Position numbers and translations under genes: made by a program
Source of the DNA: Burkholderia ubonensis
GTDB lineage: Bacteria; Pseudomonadota; Gammaproteobacteria; Burkholderiales; Burkholderiaceae
NCBI RefSeq assembly: GCF_001718695.1
Contig: NZ_CP013420.1
Coordinates: 1,240,001 to 1,304,000, forward strand
Length of the DNA stretch: 64,000 bases
Direction: 5' to 3'
The notes under the pieces: model-generated
What the model saw: only the letters and a program-made list of their open reading frames with translations
The model's database searches: none
Told to the model about the DNA's origin: nothing
In this document: in pieces, positions 48,971-58,280 of the stretch
How the letters are laid out: each line of letters opens with the position of its first letter
Numbering within the stretch: the stretch's first letter is position 1

Positions 48971-50782
48971 ATGGATCATCTGCTTCCGCATTACGAACGA
49001 GAACTTTCACTACTGCGCCGATCAGTTGCAATCTTTGCAACGCGCTATCCCAAAATTGCCGTTCGCCTCGGGATTTCCGGGGACCACTCCGAGGATCCCC
49101 ACGTTGAACGGATGCTGCAGTCGTTCGCTCTCCTCGCCGCGGATATAGGCAGCCGGCTCGACGACAACTATCCGGAATTCGCCGAGGCGCTCCTCGGGAT
49201 GCTGTATCCCCAGTTTCTTCGAACCATTCCCGCGTGCGCAATTGCCCAGTTCGATGTCTCAGACATGTTCGACAAGCTCACTGAGCCGTCGCTTATTGCC
49301 CGCGGCACGGAACTGGCGAGCAAAACGGACGACTGCCTGTTCCGAACCGTATATGACGTAACGTTAGCTCCCGTGCGAATCTCGGCGGCGCGCTACGCGT
49401 CTGCAACCGCAGTTCCCTCCAACGTCGTGCTGCCCACCGGCACAACCGGTCTGCTCTCCATCACCTTTGAGGCTGCGCGCCCCGACTTTCGCTTCGAAGC
49501 CGTTCCAAGCCCGTTGCGCATCCATGTCAACGGCCCTCGCGAAATCGTCGGTGCGGCAATGGATACGATGACGATGCGCACGGCGGCCGCCTTCGTCGAA
49601 AACGCCGAACGTCGCTGGTCAACGCTGGCCACACCGCCGCTCGGCGCCGCCGGCGACGATCAGGCCGAGAAGCTTGTCGACGAAGACGACGGCCCGCCCG
49701 CGCTGCGGCTACTGAGCGAATATTTTGCGTTTCCGAAGAAATTCGATTTCGTTGACCTCGATCTCGCCGCGCTCGCGCATACGGCGGGCTCCAGCCAGCA
49801 GCTCACTTTGCATCTCGCCATTTGCGGCGTTCATTCAGAGTCGTGGACGGCACAGCAACTAAAAAATCTGTCGGCGGACAATCTGAAGCTCTTTTGCACG
49901 CCGATCGTCAACCTGTTTCGGCTTACGTCGCTACCACTCAAGCGGAATCCGATCACGAACACGTATCCCGTGCAATCCCAGAATACGGACGTTGCGGGTG
50001 TTGAAGTTTGGTCTGTCGACTCGGTCCGTGCCACGACGGCTAGCTCCAGAGCGAGCATCATCCATCCGTTCGTGTCGCTCATGCACGGCAGTTCCGCCAA
50101 GCCGGCCGGCCCCTATTGGATTCTCGCGCACCATAACGCGGCCTCGCCATCGGGAAAGAAGGAAACTGCGGTCAGCTTGGTCGGCCCCGACGGCCGACCG
50201 GCAACCGACACCGGAATCGAACAAATAACGGCCGACGTTACCTGTTCGAATGGCAGTTTCCCGCACACGATGCGGGCCGGCGCCGAAAATGGTGATCTGG
50301 TGAACGAGCAGGGAACGATGGTTTCACGCATCGTTATGCTGGACGCCCCGACCGAAGTCGCGCGATTGTCGAGCCAAGGCGACGCGGCTTGGCGGCTCAT
50401 CACGCAGTTTGCCCCACACTCGATCGAATTGACTCGCACCGGGCTTGCCGAGCTGAAACGCCTGCTCCGCCAATTCACTGCTCATTCAGCGGGGCACGCA
50501 AAACTGCTCGATGGACTGACGAACCTGAGCCATCGGGCCAAACAACTCTGGCTTCCAGGAAAACCGATGCCGAGCTTCGTACGCGGTCTGGAAGTGACGT
50601 TGACGATCGACGAACAAGCGTTTGCGGCCATCAGCTTGAACGCGTTCATCGGCGTGATGGACCACTTCTTCGCTGTGCATGCGCCGGCGACCAGCTTTGT
50701 TCAGCTTGTCGTGATGTCGGCGAACACTGGCGGCGAAATTCGACGTTGTGCGCCACGACCAGGCACAGTCATGCTCGCCTGA
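48971..50782 (+). CDS. tssF: Type VI secretion baseplate protein TssF (lone copy)
   Basis: 603 residues, full length for TssF (VasA/ImpG). TssF with TssG and TssK builds the T6SS baseplate wedge. The N-terminus is canonical: LLPHYERELSLLRRSVAIFA, then RLGISGDHSEDPHVERMLQSFALLAA and FAEALLGMLYPQFLR. The C-terminus has GLEVTLTIDEQAF and the closing TGGEIRRCAPRPG. It stands alone: no tssG, tssE or other core gene lies in the window, and the next gene is convergent. It could be an extra wedge protein for the nearby auxiliary VgrG or a leftover of a lost cluster. Confidence 0.87.
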   Translation: MDHLLPHYERELSLLRRSVAIFATRYPKIAVRLGISGDHSEDPHVERMLQSFALLAADIGSRLDDNYPEFAEALLGMLYPQFLRTIPACAIAQFDVSDMFDKLTEPSLIARGTELASKTDDCLFRTVYDVTLAPVRISAARYASATAVPSNVVLPTGTTGLLSITFEAARPDFRFEAVPSPLRIHVNGPREIVGAAMDTMTMRTAAAFVENAERRWSTLATPPLGAAGDDQAEKLVDEDDGPPALRLLSEYFAFPKKFDFVDLDLAALAHTAGSSQQLTLHLAICGVHSESWTAQQLKNLSADNLKLFCTPIVNLFRLTSLPLKRNPITNTYPVQSQNTDVAGVEVWSVDSVRATTASSRASIIHPFVSLMHGSSAKPAGPYWILAHHNAASPSGKKETAVSLVGPDGRPATDTGIEQITADVTCSNGSFPHTMRAGAENGDLVNEQGTMVSRIVMLDAPTEVARLSSQGDAAWRLITQFAPHSIELTRTGLAELKRLLRQFTAHSAGHAKLLDGLTNLSHRAKQLWLPGKPMPSFVRGLEVTLTIDEQAFAAISLNAFIGVMDHFFAVHAPATSFVQLVVMSANTGGEIRRCAPRPGTVMLA

Positions 50783-50833
50783 TTTCTCTATCACCAAACC
50801 GTGAAGATCAAGTCACTCGGTAGCGCGTGCCGC

Positions 50834-51085
50834 TCAGGTAAGGCTCGAAATCAGGTGACACCCGCAGGTCGCCCGGTGACCGTGCCGGGCAATCGGAACA
50901 CCGTTATCCGTCATTGATTCATCGCCCTCTTCGATCAAATTCGGTTTGACGTCTGGGTGTTGGGGGCAGGTTACCTCGTCCCCCTTGCGAGCAACGAAAC
51001 GGCCGTCGAAACGCATCGTCGATGAACCCGTGATCACCTTGCCGCCGTGGTCTGTATCATCACCGACGCGGATGAAATTCATCAT
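50834..51085 (-). CDS. PAAR-domain spike-tip protein
   Basis: 83 residues. The PAAR repeat fold starts FIRVGDDTDHGGKVITGSS, and has VARKGDEVTCPQHP and PIARHGHRATCGC, with Cys and His residues suited to the zinc site at the tip. PAAR sharpens the VgrG spike and can carry effectors. The start may be either of two adjacent ATGs (51085 or 51082). It lies 11 bases after the probable immunity gene and is last in the vgrG operon, convergent with tssF. Confidence 0.9.
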   Translation of the reverse strand: MMNFIRVGDDTDHGGKVITGSSTMRFDGRFVARKGDEVTCPQHPDVKPNLIEEGDESMTDNGVPIARHGHRATCGCHLISSLT

Positions 51086-51096
51086 CGTAGAATACC

Positions 51097-51828
51097 TTAC
51101 GAACGATAGCGAAAATAGTGAATACCATATTCGAGATCCGGATTCTCCGACCTCATCTGCTTCGACGAACGCACCAGATTAATCCTACGTACGTCGCTCC
51201 AGCCGTAGCACGAGAAAATGACTTCAGCCAATTTGGCAAAGCGCTTCATCTTCAGATAAGCGCGATAAAATAAGATCCAGAATATCAATAGAGAAAAGGC
51301 ACCTGCCCCGCCGAGCACTATCACGAGAGTCGTCCTGTCGATACCACCTGCATCACGTGACAGCATGAAGCACATTAGGGCGTAGATCGGCACAAAAAAC
51401 CACAGCATGATCTTCATCAGCCATCGATAAAGGGCAGTCCTGCCCCTCGTCGCATGCGGGTACACCGCAACCGTATCGTCCCCGACTCTCCGGACCGAAT
51501 ACGCAAAGTACCGGTCACGCGGCCTCGGTTCCGCAACAATTTCAACCTCGTCACCATCTGTCATCGGCATCTTCCAGAGCCATCCCTCGATCTGCTTGCC
51601 GTCGAGTTCAAATTCCACCCAGTCAGCTTCCTCCTCGGAATTCGCCGACGATTGGACCAATCCGATCGCAAATGCCCCCATGCCGGCCAACGCAGCACCT
51701 GCGGCCGTTGCCTGCATATAAGCATGCTCGGTATCATTCAAGACAAAGTCCTGCTGACGCCGTCGGCACTTCAACCTGCTGATCGTGCCTCGCAATACCT
51801 GAACTGGGTATTCACGCTCTAAGCTCAT
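51097..51828 (-). CDS. Probable immunity protein to the VasX-like toxin (membrane protein)
   Basis: 243 residues, not recognised by sequence. Hydrophobic segments lie at about 40-60, 137-157 and 166-190, so it is an inner-membrane protein. Its ATG overlaps the toxin's stop by 4 bases (ATGA), giving tight coupling. VasX in Vibrio cholerae is followed by a membrane immunity protein of similar length (TsiV2), which makes the same role likely here. Lower GC than the core genes. I infer immunity from position and topology, not from homology. Confidence 0.6.
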   Translation of the reverse strand: MSLEREYPVQVLRGTISRLKCRRRQQDFVLNDTEHAYMQATAAGAALAGMGAFAIGLVQSSANSEEEADWVEFELDGKQIEGWLWKMPMTDGDEVEIVAEPRPRDRYFAYSVRRVGDDTVAVYPHATRGRTALYRWLMKIMLWFFVPIYALMCFMLSRDAGGIDRTTLVIVLGGAGAFSLLIFWILFYRAYLKMKRFAKLAEVIFSCYGWSDVRRINLVRSSKQMRSENPDLEYGIHYFRYRS

Positions 51829-54725
51829 GCCATCTCCGTCATTGCCTTATCGAAGGCTTTTTCCTGCTCTACCATATCCGCGTACTTTTCGACACTGTGA
51901 TCTTTCACACGAAGAATAGCCTCTTGCCCGGTGCCAAATGCACAGCGAGAACACCACGATTCCAACTCGTTCGGGGTCAGGACATCGGCAAGCGCTTGAA
52001 GTGCAAACACCGCAATCGTCGCCTCCCACGTAATCAGCATGCTTACCACTCGGAGCGATGCAACCATTGCCACCCGCGAGGCAACAGTCTCGACCGCCAT
52101 GATGACCACTCTATTCCCTGAGCGGGCAGCCAACTTCTTGAATAACGGTGCAGCAGTACTGATGGCGTCGATGACGAAGGCCGTGCCGGAGGCGACGCCC
52201 AGCAACGTTTTGGCGACCAAAACCCACATTACGTCATACTGGCCACTCTTCAGCTTTTTTTGAGTTGCCCCATAGTCCAACCACGCTGCAGCAAATGCCC
52301 CAGCTCCGGACAAAAAGCCCCCCACCATCTTCCAACTCATCGTCCGAACAGCCTTCTTCAGCGTCCCGTAGTACGGAGTCATCGTGATTGTGATGATCGA
52401 CGCACTGAGCGATGCGCCCGACTTGATCAATTTGGTGGTGGTATCTTCGTCCTTGGCCTCCGACAACAGATGCCAGAAGTTCACCAGCTCACATAGCGCA
52501 GCAACCACCGCAATACGACCCAGACGAAGCTCCTTCATCGCGTTCGCATCATTGTCGGCCTTCAACTTTTCCCACACTTCATACAGCTCGGTGGTTGGGT
52601 TCGGCCCCGCCTTTGTCGACGCCACTAACACGGTTCGCGCCGTACGAAAGCGTTGCAAAATTTCGCTTCGGCTCACTTTGTCATACAGCGCCTGCTTGCG
52701 GACGAGTGCCAGCGCATCCTCGACCGGTAAGCCCGCTCGCTGGAGAAACAGCGTCTGAACAATCTTCTCCCCGACAAAATCCCCCAACTTATTGATTCGG
52801 AGTTTGTCGAAAACACGGTCACCGATAGTCATGAGCAAAACGTCACGCCCTTGCTCTTTGTACATTGCCCCCAAGTATGAGATCTTCGCCGAGTTTGTTT
52901 CGAGCGCCAACTTTGAATATTTCTTATAGTAGTCAGTCAGTTTTCCAATATACTTCACCGCCGTTACGACATATTTGACACCATCGTCCTCTAATGGCTT
53001 ATCCTTGTGCTCCAGCGCGCTCGCCAGCAATTTCCCAAGTTCCTCGCGGCCTGCGGGATGATTCATGGCGACCGCTCGCCACACTATGCTTTCCTTGTCC
53101 GTCGGCTTCCAACGCCCCACCAGATCATCGAGAATCGTAAGTCCTTTGGGTGTGGACCCCAACCCGTCGATTGCCATTGCTACCGCAACCTCGAACTCGA
53201 AGCTGTCACTAAGATCGTCGCAGTAATAGTCCTCAAGCGTGTCCACAAGAAGTTTTGCCCGCAACCATTTCCCGACATCGTCGCTACGCGTTTCCTGCAA
53301 TTTAAACACCGCGTCTTGCAATTTCTTGTATGGCTTGCGGAAATCCTCGATGCGCTTGCGCTGAAGTCGAGCTTCGTATCGAGACCATTCGAACTTCTGC
53401 ATTCCGTCCAGATTCCGATCATGGAAGCCGGGTTGCGCTTTCGCATATTCACGCGCTTCGTTCATGATTTCGTCGCGGTACTTGCCAAGGTAAGGCGCGC
53501 TTGAACTCGCGCTGCCCGCGCGGCTAAATCGGCCAATCTGGATAAGACGCGTCTGATAGCTTCCCGGGATGTTGTTGGCAGCCATCCAGTCGAGATCGTC
53601 ATAATACGCATTGACCTCCTTGGCACGCGCAGCATCGGCGCCCGCCAGTGCTCTGGTGCGTTGCGCCGCCAAACCAGCTCGGGCTGTCGCCGAGCCGAGC
53701 GGAGTCATGGCATGCGCCTCTTTCGCCATGGCCTCCTGGTTCGCGAGACTCTGTTTCGTACGCGAATCGACGATACGTTTGGCCGTGTCGATGTCATTCA
53801 GGGCCATCACTTTCATGCCGACTTCCTGCTGCGATCCGTATCGGTCGAGCCAGGACACCGGGTCGTTGCGAAAGCCGTTCAGTTCGTGAACGTTGCCGAC
53901 CGCATCCCACAAAGCGAACAACATTGGGGGATAGTTCGACGGAGTAGCCCGGCCTCCACCAGAATCCGTTTGTCCAACGTGGACCATCATTTTCACAAGC
54001 GACTGGCTCGCCGACAGTGGCGATGCCTGTCGGATGTTCAAAGGATAACGCGACACCTCACGGGCAAGCAGATCTTCTCGATAGCTACCATCGTCTGCAG
54101 TAAAGCGCTCCTTGTCGTCAAACGGGCGCAACTGTTTTGCGTCTAGGCCCGGCATGTACTCGAGTACATCGTTAACTGACGACTCAGTTGCAACGACCGC
54201 GTGACCTGTCCCATCCTTTCCGGTAGCGATCCATTTTGACGGCTCGATCCATTGCATGCGTTGTTCACGCAAGTCTGCGTAAATCTCGTATTTATCGAAT
54301 GTTCGTGGATGCCATGCAAGTTGCGAGAATGCGATATAGACCTTGCCCGTACAGAGTTCGGGCTGCTCGATCGCGATGACATCCATCGGTACGGCTATGG
54401 CACACAATGCACAGTTCGGATGGGTCGTCGGAACGGACGGGAGCGGTCGCGACTGCTTCCATAACCGACCGTCTTCAGTCACCTTGTACACTTCCCAGTA
54501 ATTAGGACCACGTGCACCTACTTCGTAGAAAAGATAGAGCCACCCGTCGCGCAAGGTCCGCAAACCATACTGATGCTCGGAGAGGCTAACATTGGTGACA
54601 CGGTCGCCGACGATGCCGGCGGGCATCTTGGCCTTGATCGTGTTGGGCAAGACTGCGTACCGCACCGGCAAGATCGGCAACCCCGTCTTCTCACAGTTGG
54701 CACATTTCTGGTTATTTGCTGCCAT
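51825..54725 (-). CDS. VasX-like T6SS membrane-disrupting toxin
   Basis: 966 residues. The N-terminus with a CxxC pair (Cys8/Cys11), TGLPILPVRYAVLP, then LRTLRDGWLYLFYE, matches the VasX / BTH_I2691-like N-terminal region of T6SS toxins. A second CxxC is at 105/108. The middle (about 150-780) is hydrophilic and helical. The end, about 780-915, has four or so hydrophobic segments (GGFLSGAGAFAAAWLDYGA; VAKTLLGVASGTAFVIDAI), as in colicin-like pore formers, followed by a third CxxC (925/928). It lies after vgrG and a DUF4123 adaptor. VasX is known to dissipate membrane potential; activity here is inferred. Confidence 0.85.
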   Translation of the reverse strand: MAANNQKCANCEKTGLPILPVRYAVLPNTIKAKMPAGIVGDRVTNVSLSEHQYGLRTLRDGWLYLFYEVGARGPNYWEVYKVTEDGRLWKQSRPLPSVPTTHPNCALCAIAVPMDVIAIEQPELCTGKVYIAFSQLAWHPRTFDKYEIYADLREQRMQWIEPSKWIATGKDGTGHAVVATESSVNDVLEYMPGLDAKQLRPFDDKERFTADDGSYREDLLAREVSRYPLNIRQASPLSASQSLVKMMVHVGQTDSGGGRATPSNYPPMLFALWDAVGNVHELNGFRNDPVSWLDRYGSQQEVGMKVMALNDIDTAKRIVDSRTKQSLANQEAMAKEAHAMTPLGSATARAGLAAQRTRALAGADAARAKEVNAYYDDLDWMAANNIPGSYQTRLIQIGRFSRAGSASSSAPYLGKYRDEIMNEAREYAKAQPGFHDRNLDGMQKFEWSRYEARLQRKRIEDFRKPYKKLQDAVFKLQETRSDDVGKWLRAKLLVDTLEDYYCDDLSDSFEFEVAVAMAIDGLGSTPKGLTILDDLVGRWKPTDKESIVWRAVAMNHPAGREELGKLLASALEHKDKPLEDDGVKYVVTAVKYIGKLTDYYKKYSKLALETNSAKISYLGAMYKEQGRDVLLMTIGDRVFDKLRINKLGDFVGEKIVQTLFLQRAGLPVEDALALVRKQALYDKVSRSEILQRFRTARTVLVASTKAGPNPTTELYEVWEKLKADNDANAMKELRLGRIAVVAALCELVNFWHLLSEAKDEDTTTKLIKSGASLSASIITITMTPYYGTLKKAVRTMSWKMVGGFLSGAGAFAAAWLDYGATQKKLKSGQYDVMWVLVAKTLLGVASGTAFVIDAISTAAPLFKKLAARSGNRVVIMAVETVASRVAMVASLRVVSMLITWEATIAVFALQALADVLTPNELESWCSRCAFGTGQEAILRVKDHSVEKYADMVEQEKAFDKAMTEMA

Positions 54726-54768
54726 ACGCTCTCTTCGTATCGAATTCAGGCAATTTTGCCAACACCAA

Positions 54769-55743
54769 TCAACGGGGCGACGAAGCGCTCAATCGCTCGT
54801 ACCAAGCACCGTCTCTAATTTCTACAATGTCTTGTTCCGTCAATACACTAACTGCTGCCGTATAAAACTTGTCTGGCGCTCTAGCACCCAAAAGCTGCAG
54901 CACCTTCGGATGTAGGTCGAACTGCGGGTGCCATGCTAGAGCACTCTCGACAAATGCCACGCGATCGTCCCGGTCGAACAGTCCATAGTGCTCTGCACGC
55001 TCCGCGGCAGCGACTGCTGCAGCAATTTCGGAGGGTTCCGGTTGGCGATCAACCTTCATGGCATACAACGCAAGCGCTCTATTGACCGATCCGTGACGAT
55101 GAATCTGCTGCCACTGCTCGGTCGTCAACGACAGATCGGCACGTGACCCGGCCAACACACTGTACGTGCGAGGTTTAGCGCTCGCGTCAAGCGCATGCCA
55201 TACCTTTACGGGCCCTAGTAGCGTCTGCTGTTGTTCTTGGGAGAGCACTGGCCAGATCAGACTAAGGGCTCGCGTGTCGTAGAAGCGCAGCACACACGGC
55301 AGCCCTTCCTCGTTGTACTGCAAAACGTGGCGGCCCCAATGCTCCGCGACCTCGTCCAACGATGCGTCACTGGCGAGCCACCCACCGACGCGCTGCCCCA
55401 GTCCTTCGGCCATTGACATAGGACGACGGTCCTCGAAGGCAATCCTCACACTCTCCGCAAATGCTCCAGCCCCTTCCGGAGTATTAAGGTCCAACTCAAC
55501 GAGATATGGCCGGTGATTGTCAGGAAACGCATCGTGCATCACCTCCACGATCGCACGCTTCAATTGGCGGAACCGCTGGGCTTCCTCGTCGTCATTCGTG
55601 AAATCTCGCTGACTCGGATCGACGACAAGATAGCAGTGCATCTCCGGCCGCTTGCTGAAGTATGTGCGCAAGCTGCTGACGGCCGCGTCTATCGCGATGA
55701 CCTCCGGCGAGTCGTCCATACCGAGCGCGTCTGAGTTTTCCAT
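54769..55743 (-). CDS. DUF4123-domain T6SS adaptor/chaperone
   Basis: 324 residues. DUF4123 proteins (Tap/TEC) load an effector onto its VgrG. The N-terminal half has the family's pattern: CYLVVDPSQRD, PYLVELDLNTPEGA, GRHVLQYNEEGLPCVLRFYD and RALSLIWPVLSQEQ. The ATG at 55743 is preferred because GGAG lies 8 bases before it; a GTG two codons earlier (55749) overlaps the vgrG stop. It sits between vgrG and the VasX-like toxin, exactly where a dedicated adaptor is expected. Confidence 0.85.
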   Translation of the reverse strand: MENSDALGMDDSPEVIAIDAAVSSLRTYFSKRPEMHCYLVVDPSQRDFTNDDEEAQRFRQLKRAIVEVMHDAFPDNHRPYLVELDLNTPEGAGAFAESVRIAFEDRRPMSMAEGLGQRVGGWLASDASLDEVAEHWGRHVLQYNEEGLPCVLRFYDTRALSLIWPVLSQEQQQTLLGPVKVWHALDASAKPRTYSVLAGSRADLSLTTEQWQQIHRHGSVNRALALYAMKVDRQPEPSEIAAAVAAAERAEHYGLFDRDDRVAFVESALAWHPQFDLHPKVLQLLGARAPDKFYTAAVSVLTEQDIVEIRDGAWYERLSASSPR

Positions 55744-55748
55744 ATTCA

Positions 55749-58280
55749 CTACTCCAGCACAACGCTCGAAGCGCTATCTGCGGCCGCCGAAGCCGTCTTC
55801 CAGGCACACCCCTTCGGCACGCTCGCAATCGGTGAAGGCAGGCGCATTGACGACGCCCCCGGCTTATCCCAGCTCGAACACTTCTCGAGAATCTGCCCGC
55901 TCGTCCCGTTCTCGATCAGATCAGGCGTTATCTTTATGTACGATCCACCCGCACCGATCCAGATCTCCTTCTCTGCCGAAATCACGACTCTCCCGTTCGA
56001 ACTCGTGATCGTCACGTCGTTGAGCGCCGCGAGCTTCATCTCGTCGCTCTGCGCCTGAATTTCCACCTTGCCCTTCGCCGCAAACAACTTGATCCCTGCA
56101 TTCTGCGCGAACAGGCTGATCTTCTCCATCACGCTCGCTATCAGCGATTTGCCGGCCGCCACGTGCGTGCTCTTGCCGCTCACGATATTGACTTGCTGGT
56201 TGGCCGTCAGTTGCGCTGAATCCTGAGTCGACAGCCCCAGACCCGCAGGACTCGCCATCAGCATGATCGGCGTCGAAAAGCCGTTCGCGTTACCCGTGCC
56301 GCCGCCACCGGTCCGGCCGCCGCTGCCAGCCCCACCGCTCACGCTATAGTGCGTCGCGTCGGTGAACTTCTTGAGTGCGTCCTGCCCTTCCTGCAAACTT
56401 TCAGCCTGATTCGACGAGCTCGCCTGCGACGTCAGATCGATAACGGTCTCCGCACTGGCCAACTGCTCGGACGCTGCGGTCACGTTCAACGGCTGGTTCG
56501 TCGCGGTCGGGTGGGTCGATACGAACAAGCCCTGTCCCGCCCGAATGGCGCCGTAGGCGTCGGATTTAAGGTCGAACCCACTTCCAAGGAAAGCGCCGCG
56601 CGTATTGTCGGTCTGCTGGATCAGGTACCCCAGATGCAAGTGGGACTGATAGCTGCTCGAGTAAAGGTGCACCCGATTCTGCTGCGTCGAGTCGTCCATT
56701 ACGAGCTGGTTGTAGCCAGTGCCGCCGTATTCACGCGAGCGCTGACCCGACAGCAAGCCGTTCGTGTGCCACACCGGCTGCGTAGCACCCCCGTACATTC
56801 TCGCAATGATCACGGGCCGGTCACAGTCACCTTCCATGAAACCGACCACCACTTCATCACCCTTGCGCAGCGGCTGAATTCCCCCACGATTGGAGCCTGC
56901 ATCAAGGAACGTCGGGCGTACCCAACACGATGCGCGTTCATCCTGGCCATTGCGGCGATTCCAGTGGAACCACACCTTCACCCGGTTCAGTGAATCGGTG
57001 TACACCTCTTCCCCGCTCGGCCCGGCGACGATTGCATTCTGCAACTGCATGACCGGTTTCTTGTGTTCGAACGGGCTACGGAACGGGACGTTGCGCGGTT
57101 GCGCCTCCACCACCACCTGAAAGAAACCTTCGCTGCCGTCTGCGTGGCGGACCGTTGCGCCAGCCTTTGCTTGCGCAACTTCTGCAGCCAGCCCGTCGGG
57201 AAACTGATCCGCCTCGTCCAGACCAGGCAGGTTATTGCAGATCAGCCAGTCGACTCCGAGCAGAACAAATTCGCGATCCGGTTGGCTGCCCGCATCATGC
57301 ACCGGATGACCGCGAAGTTCGAAGCGCCGCCCCGGCATCGCGCAGCGCAAGCCGCCTATTCCGTGAAAACGCTTCATCCGCGATTTGCGCTCTTCAAGCC
57401 GAATCTGCGCAAGACGCTCACCCTGCTCGCGGTCCGACCACATGTACGCGCCAGGGTAGTCGTAGATTTCCCCATCGGTCGGCAACTCGCCGTTCACGTC
57501 CGTCACGCCCTGTACCTGGCGAGGGAGATCGGGGCGCTTGTAGTCGAACGACCGCGTCGTCAGTTGCGCACTGTCGATCTGAAGCTGCTCTTTCCACTGC
57601 GCGAATCCATCCAGTTCCCCACTGATTTCGGTGGGACCGAACTCGACAACCGGCTGTTTCAGTTGAGGGACGAAATAAACGTCGTCCGTCACAACCATCG
57701 TGTGCGATCGGCCATTTTCGGCTTGCTCGAAGTACGGAAATACGCCGACCTCCTCCATGCTGCGATAGACGAAATTCAGGTCGTATTCCCACTGCACGCG
57801 ATTCGAATAGGACGGCAGCGGCTTGTGCAGATCGATGCGGAACGCGCCCCGCGCTTGCGGGTGCTCATTGAAGACGTCCACCAGTATCTGCTCGCCGTTC
57901 TGCTCCTGCCAGTCGCGCATGTCGCGGCGCAGGCGCAAGAAGTAAAGCCAGGACGAGAACGCCAGCTTGTAAAAAGTCAACGGGCCATCCGCACCCAGCC
58001 GGCTGAAACGGTGGACGTAGCCATGGATCGGCATGTACGAGCCGTCCGTCTGCTGGATCCAGAGCGTGACGGGCTTGGCGAGTAGCGCACTCAGCTCAAT
58101 CTGGCTGCCGCGTGGCGAAACGGCATCAATCTCGAATTCGTAATCGCGACCGAGTCGAGCCGTTCCTTTTACATAAAGCGGCAATAACCAGTCAACCCCA
58201 AGCGGCGTATCGAGTTTGACAAGACGATTGTATTGCGCGTCGCCGAGACGCAGCGTCTTATAAAGTGCGGTGTGGCCCAT
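55749..58280 (-). CDS. vgrG: VgrG spike protein (auxiliary)
   Basis: 843 residues. Residues 1-500 are the gp27/gp5-like core, with PLYVKGTARLGRDYEFEIDA, SNRVQWEYDLNFVYRSMEEV and the OB-fold parts SLNRVKVWFHWNRRNG and PLRKGDEVVVGFMEGD. SYQSHLHLGYLIQQTDNTRG introduces the C-terminal part, where a Gly-rich linker (about 650-675) precedes a DUF2345-type beta-helix. It is the first gene of vgrG-DUF4123-toxin-immunity-PAAR and is not part of a full T6SS cluster in this window. The C-terminal DUF2345 may hold the adaptor or effector. Confidence 0.93.
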   Translation of the reverse strand: MGHTALYKTLRLGDAQYNRLVKLDTPLGVDWLLPLYVKGTARLGRDYEFEIDAVSPRGSQIELSALLAKPVTLWIQQTDGSYMPIHGYVHRFSRLGADGPLTFYKLAFSSWLYFLRLRRDMRDWQEQNGEQILVDVFNEHPQARGAFRIDLHKPLPSYSNRVQWEYDLNFVYRSMEEVGVFPYFEQAENGRSHTMVVTDDVYFVPQLKQPVVEFGPTEISGELDGFAQWKEQLQIDSAQLTTRSFDYKRPDLPRQVQGVTDVNGELPTDGEIYDYPGAYMWSDREQGERLAQIRLEERKSRMKRFHGIGGLRCAMPGRRFELRGHPVHDAGSQPDREFVLLGVDWLICNNLPGLDEADQFPDGLAAEVAQAKAGATVRHADGSEGFFQVVVEAQPRNVPFRSPFEHKKPVMQLQNAIVAGPSGEEVYTDSLNRVKVWFHWNRRNGQDERASCWVRPTFLDAGSNRGGIQPLRKGDEVVVGFMEGDCDRPVIIARMYGGATQPVWHTNGLLSGQRSREYGGTGYNQLVMDDSTQQNRVHLYSSSYQSHLHLGYLIQQTDNTRGAFLGSGFDLKSDAYGAIRAGQGLFVSTHPTATNQPLNVTAASEQLASAETVIDLTSQASSSNQAESLQEGQDALKKFTDATHYSVSGGAGSGGRTGGGGTGNANGFSTPIMLMASPAGLGLSTQDSAQLTANQQVNIVSGKSTHVAAGKSLIASVMEKISLFAQNAGIKLFAAKGKVEIQAQSDEMKLAALNDVTITSSNGRVVISAEKEIWIGAGGSYIKITPDLIENGTSGQILEKCSSWDKPGASSMRLPSPIASVPKGCAWKTASAAADSASSVVLE

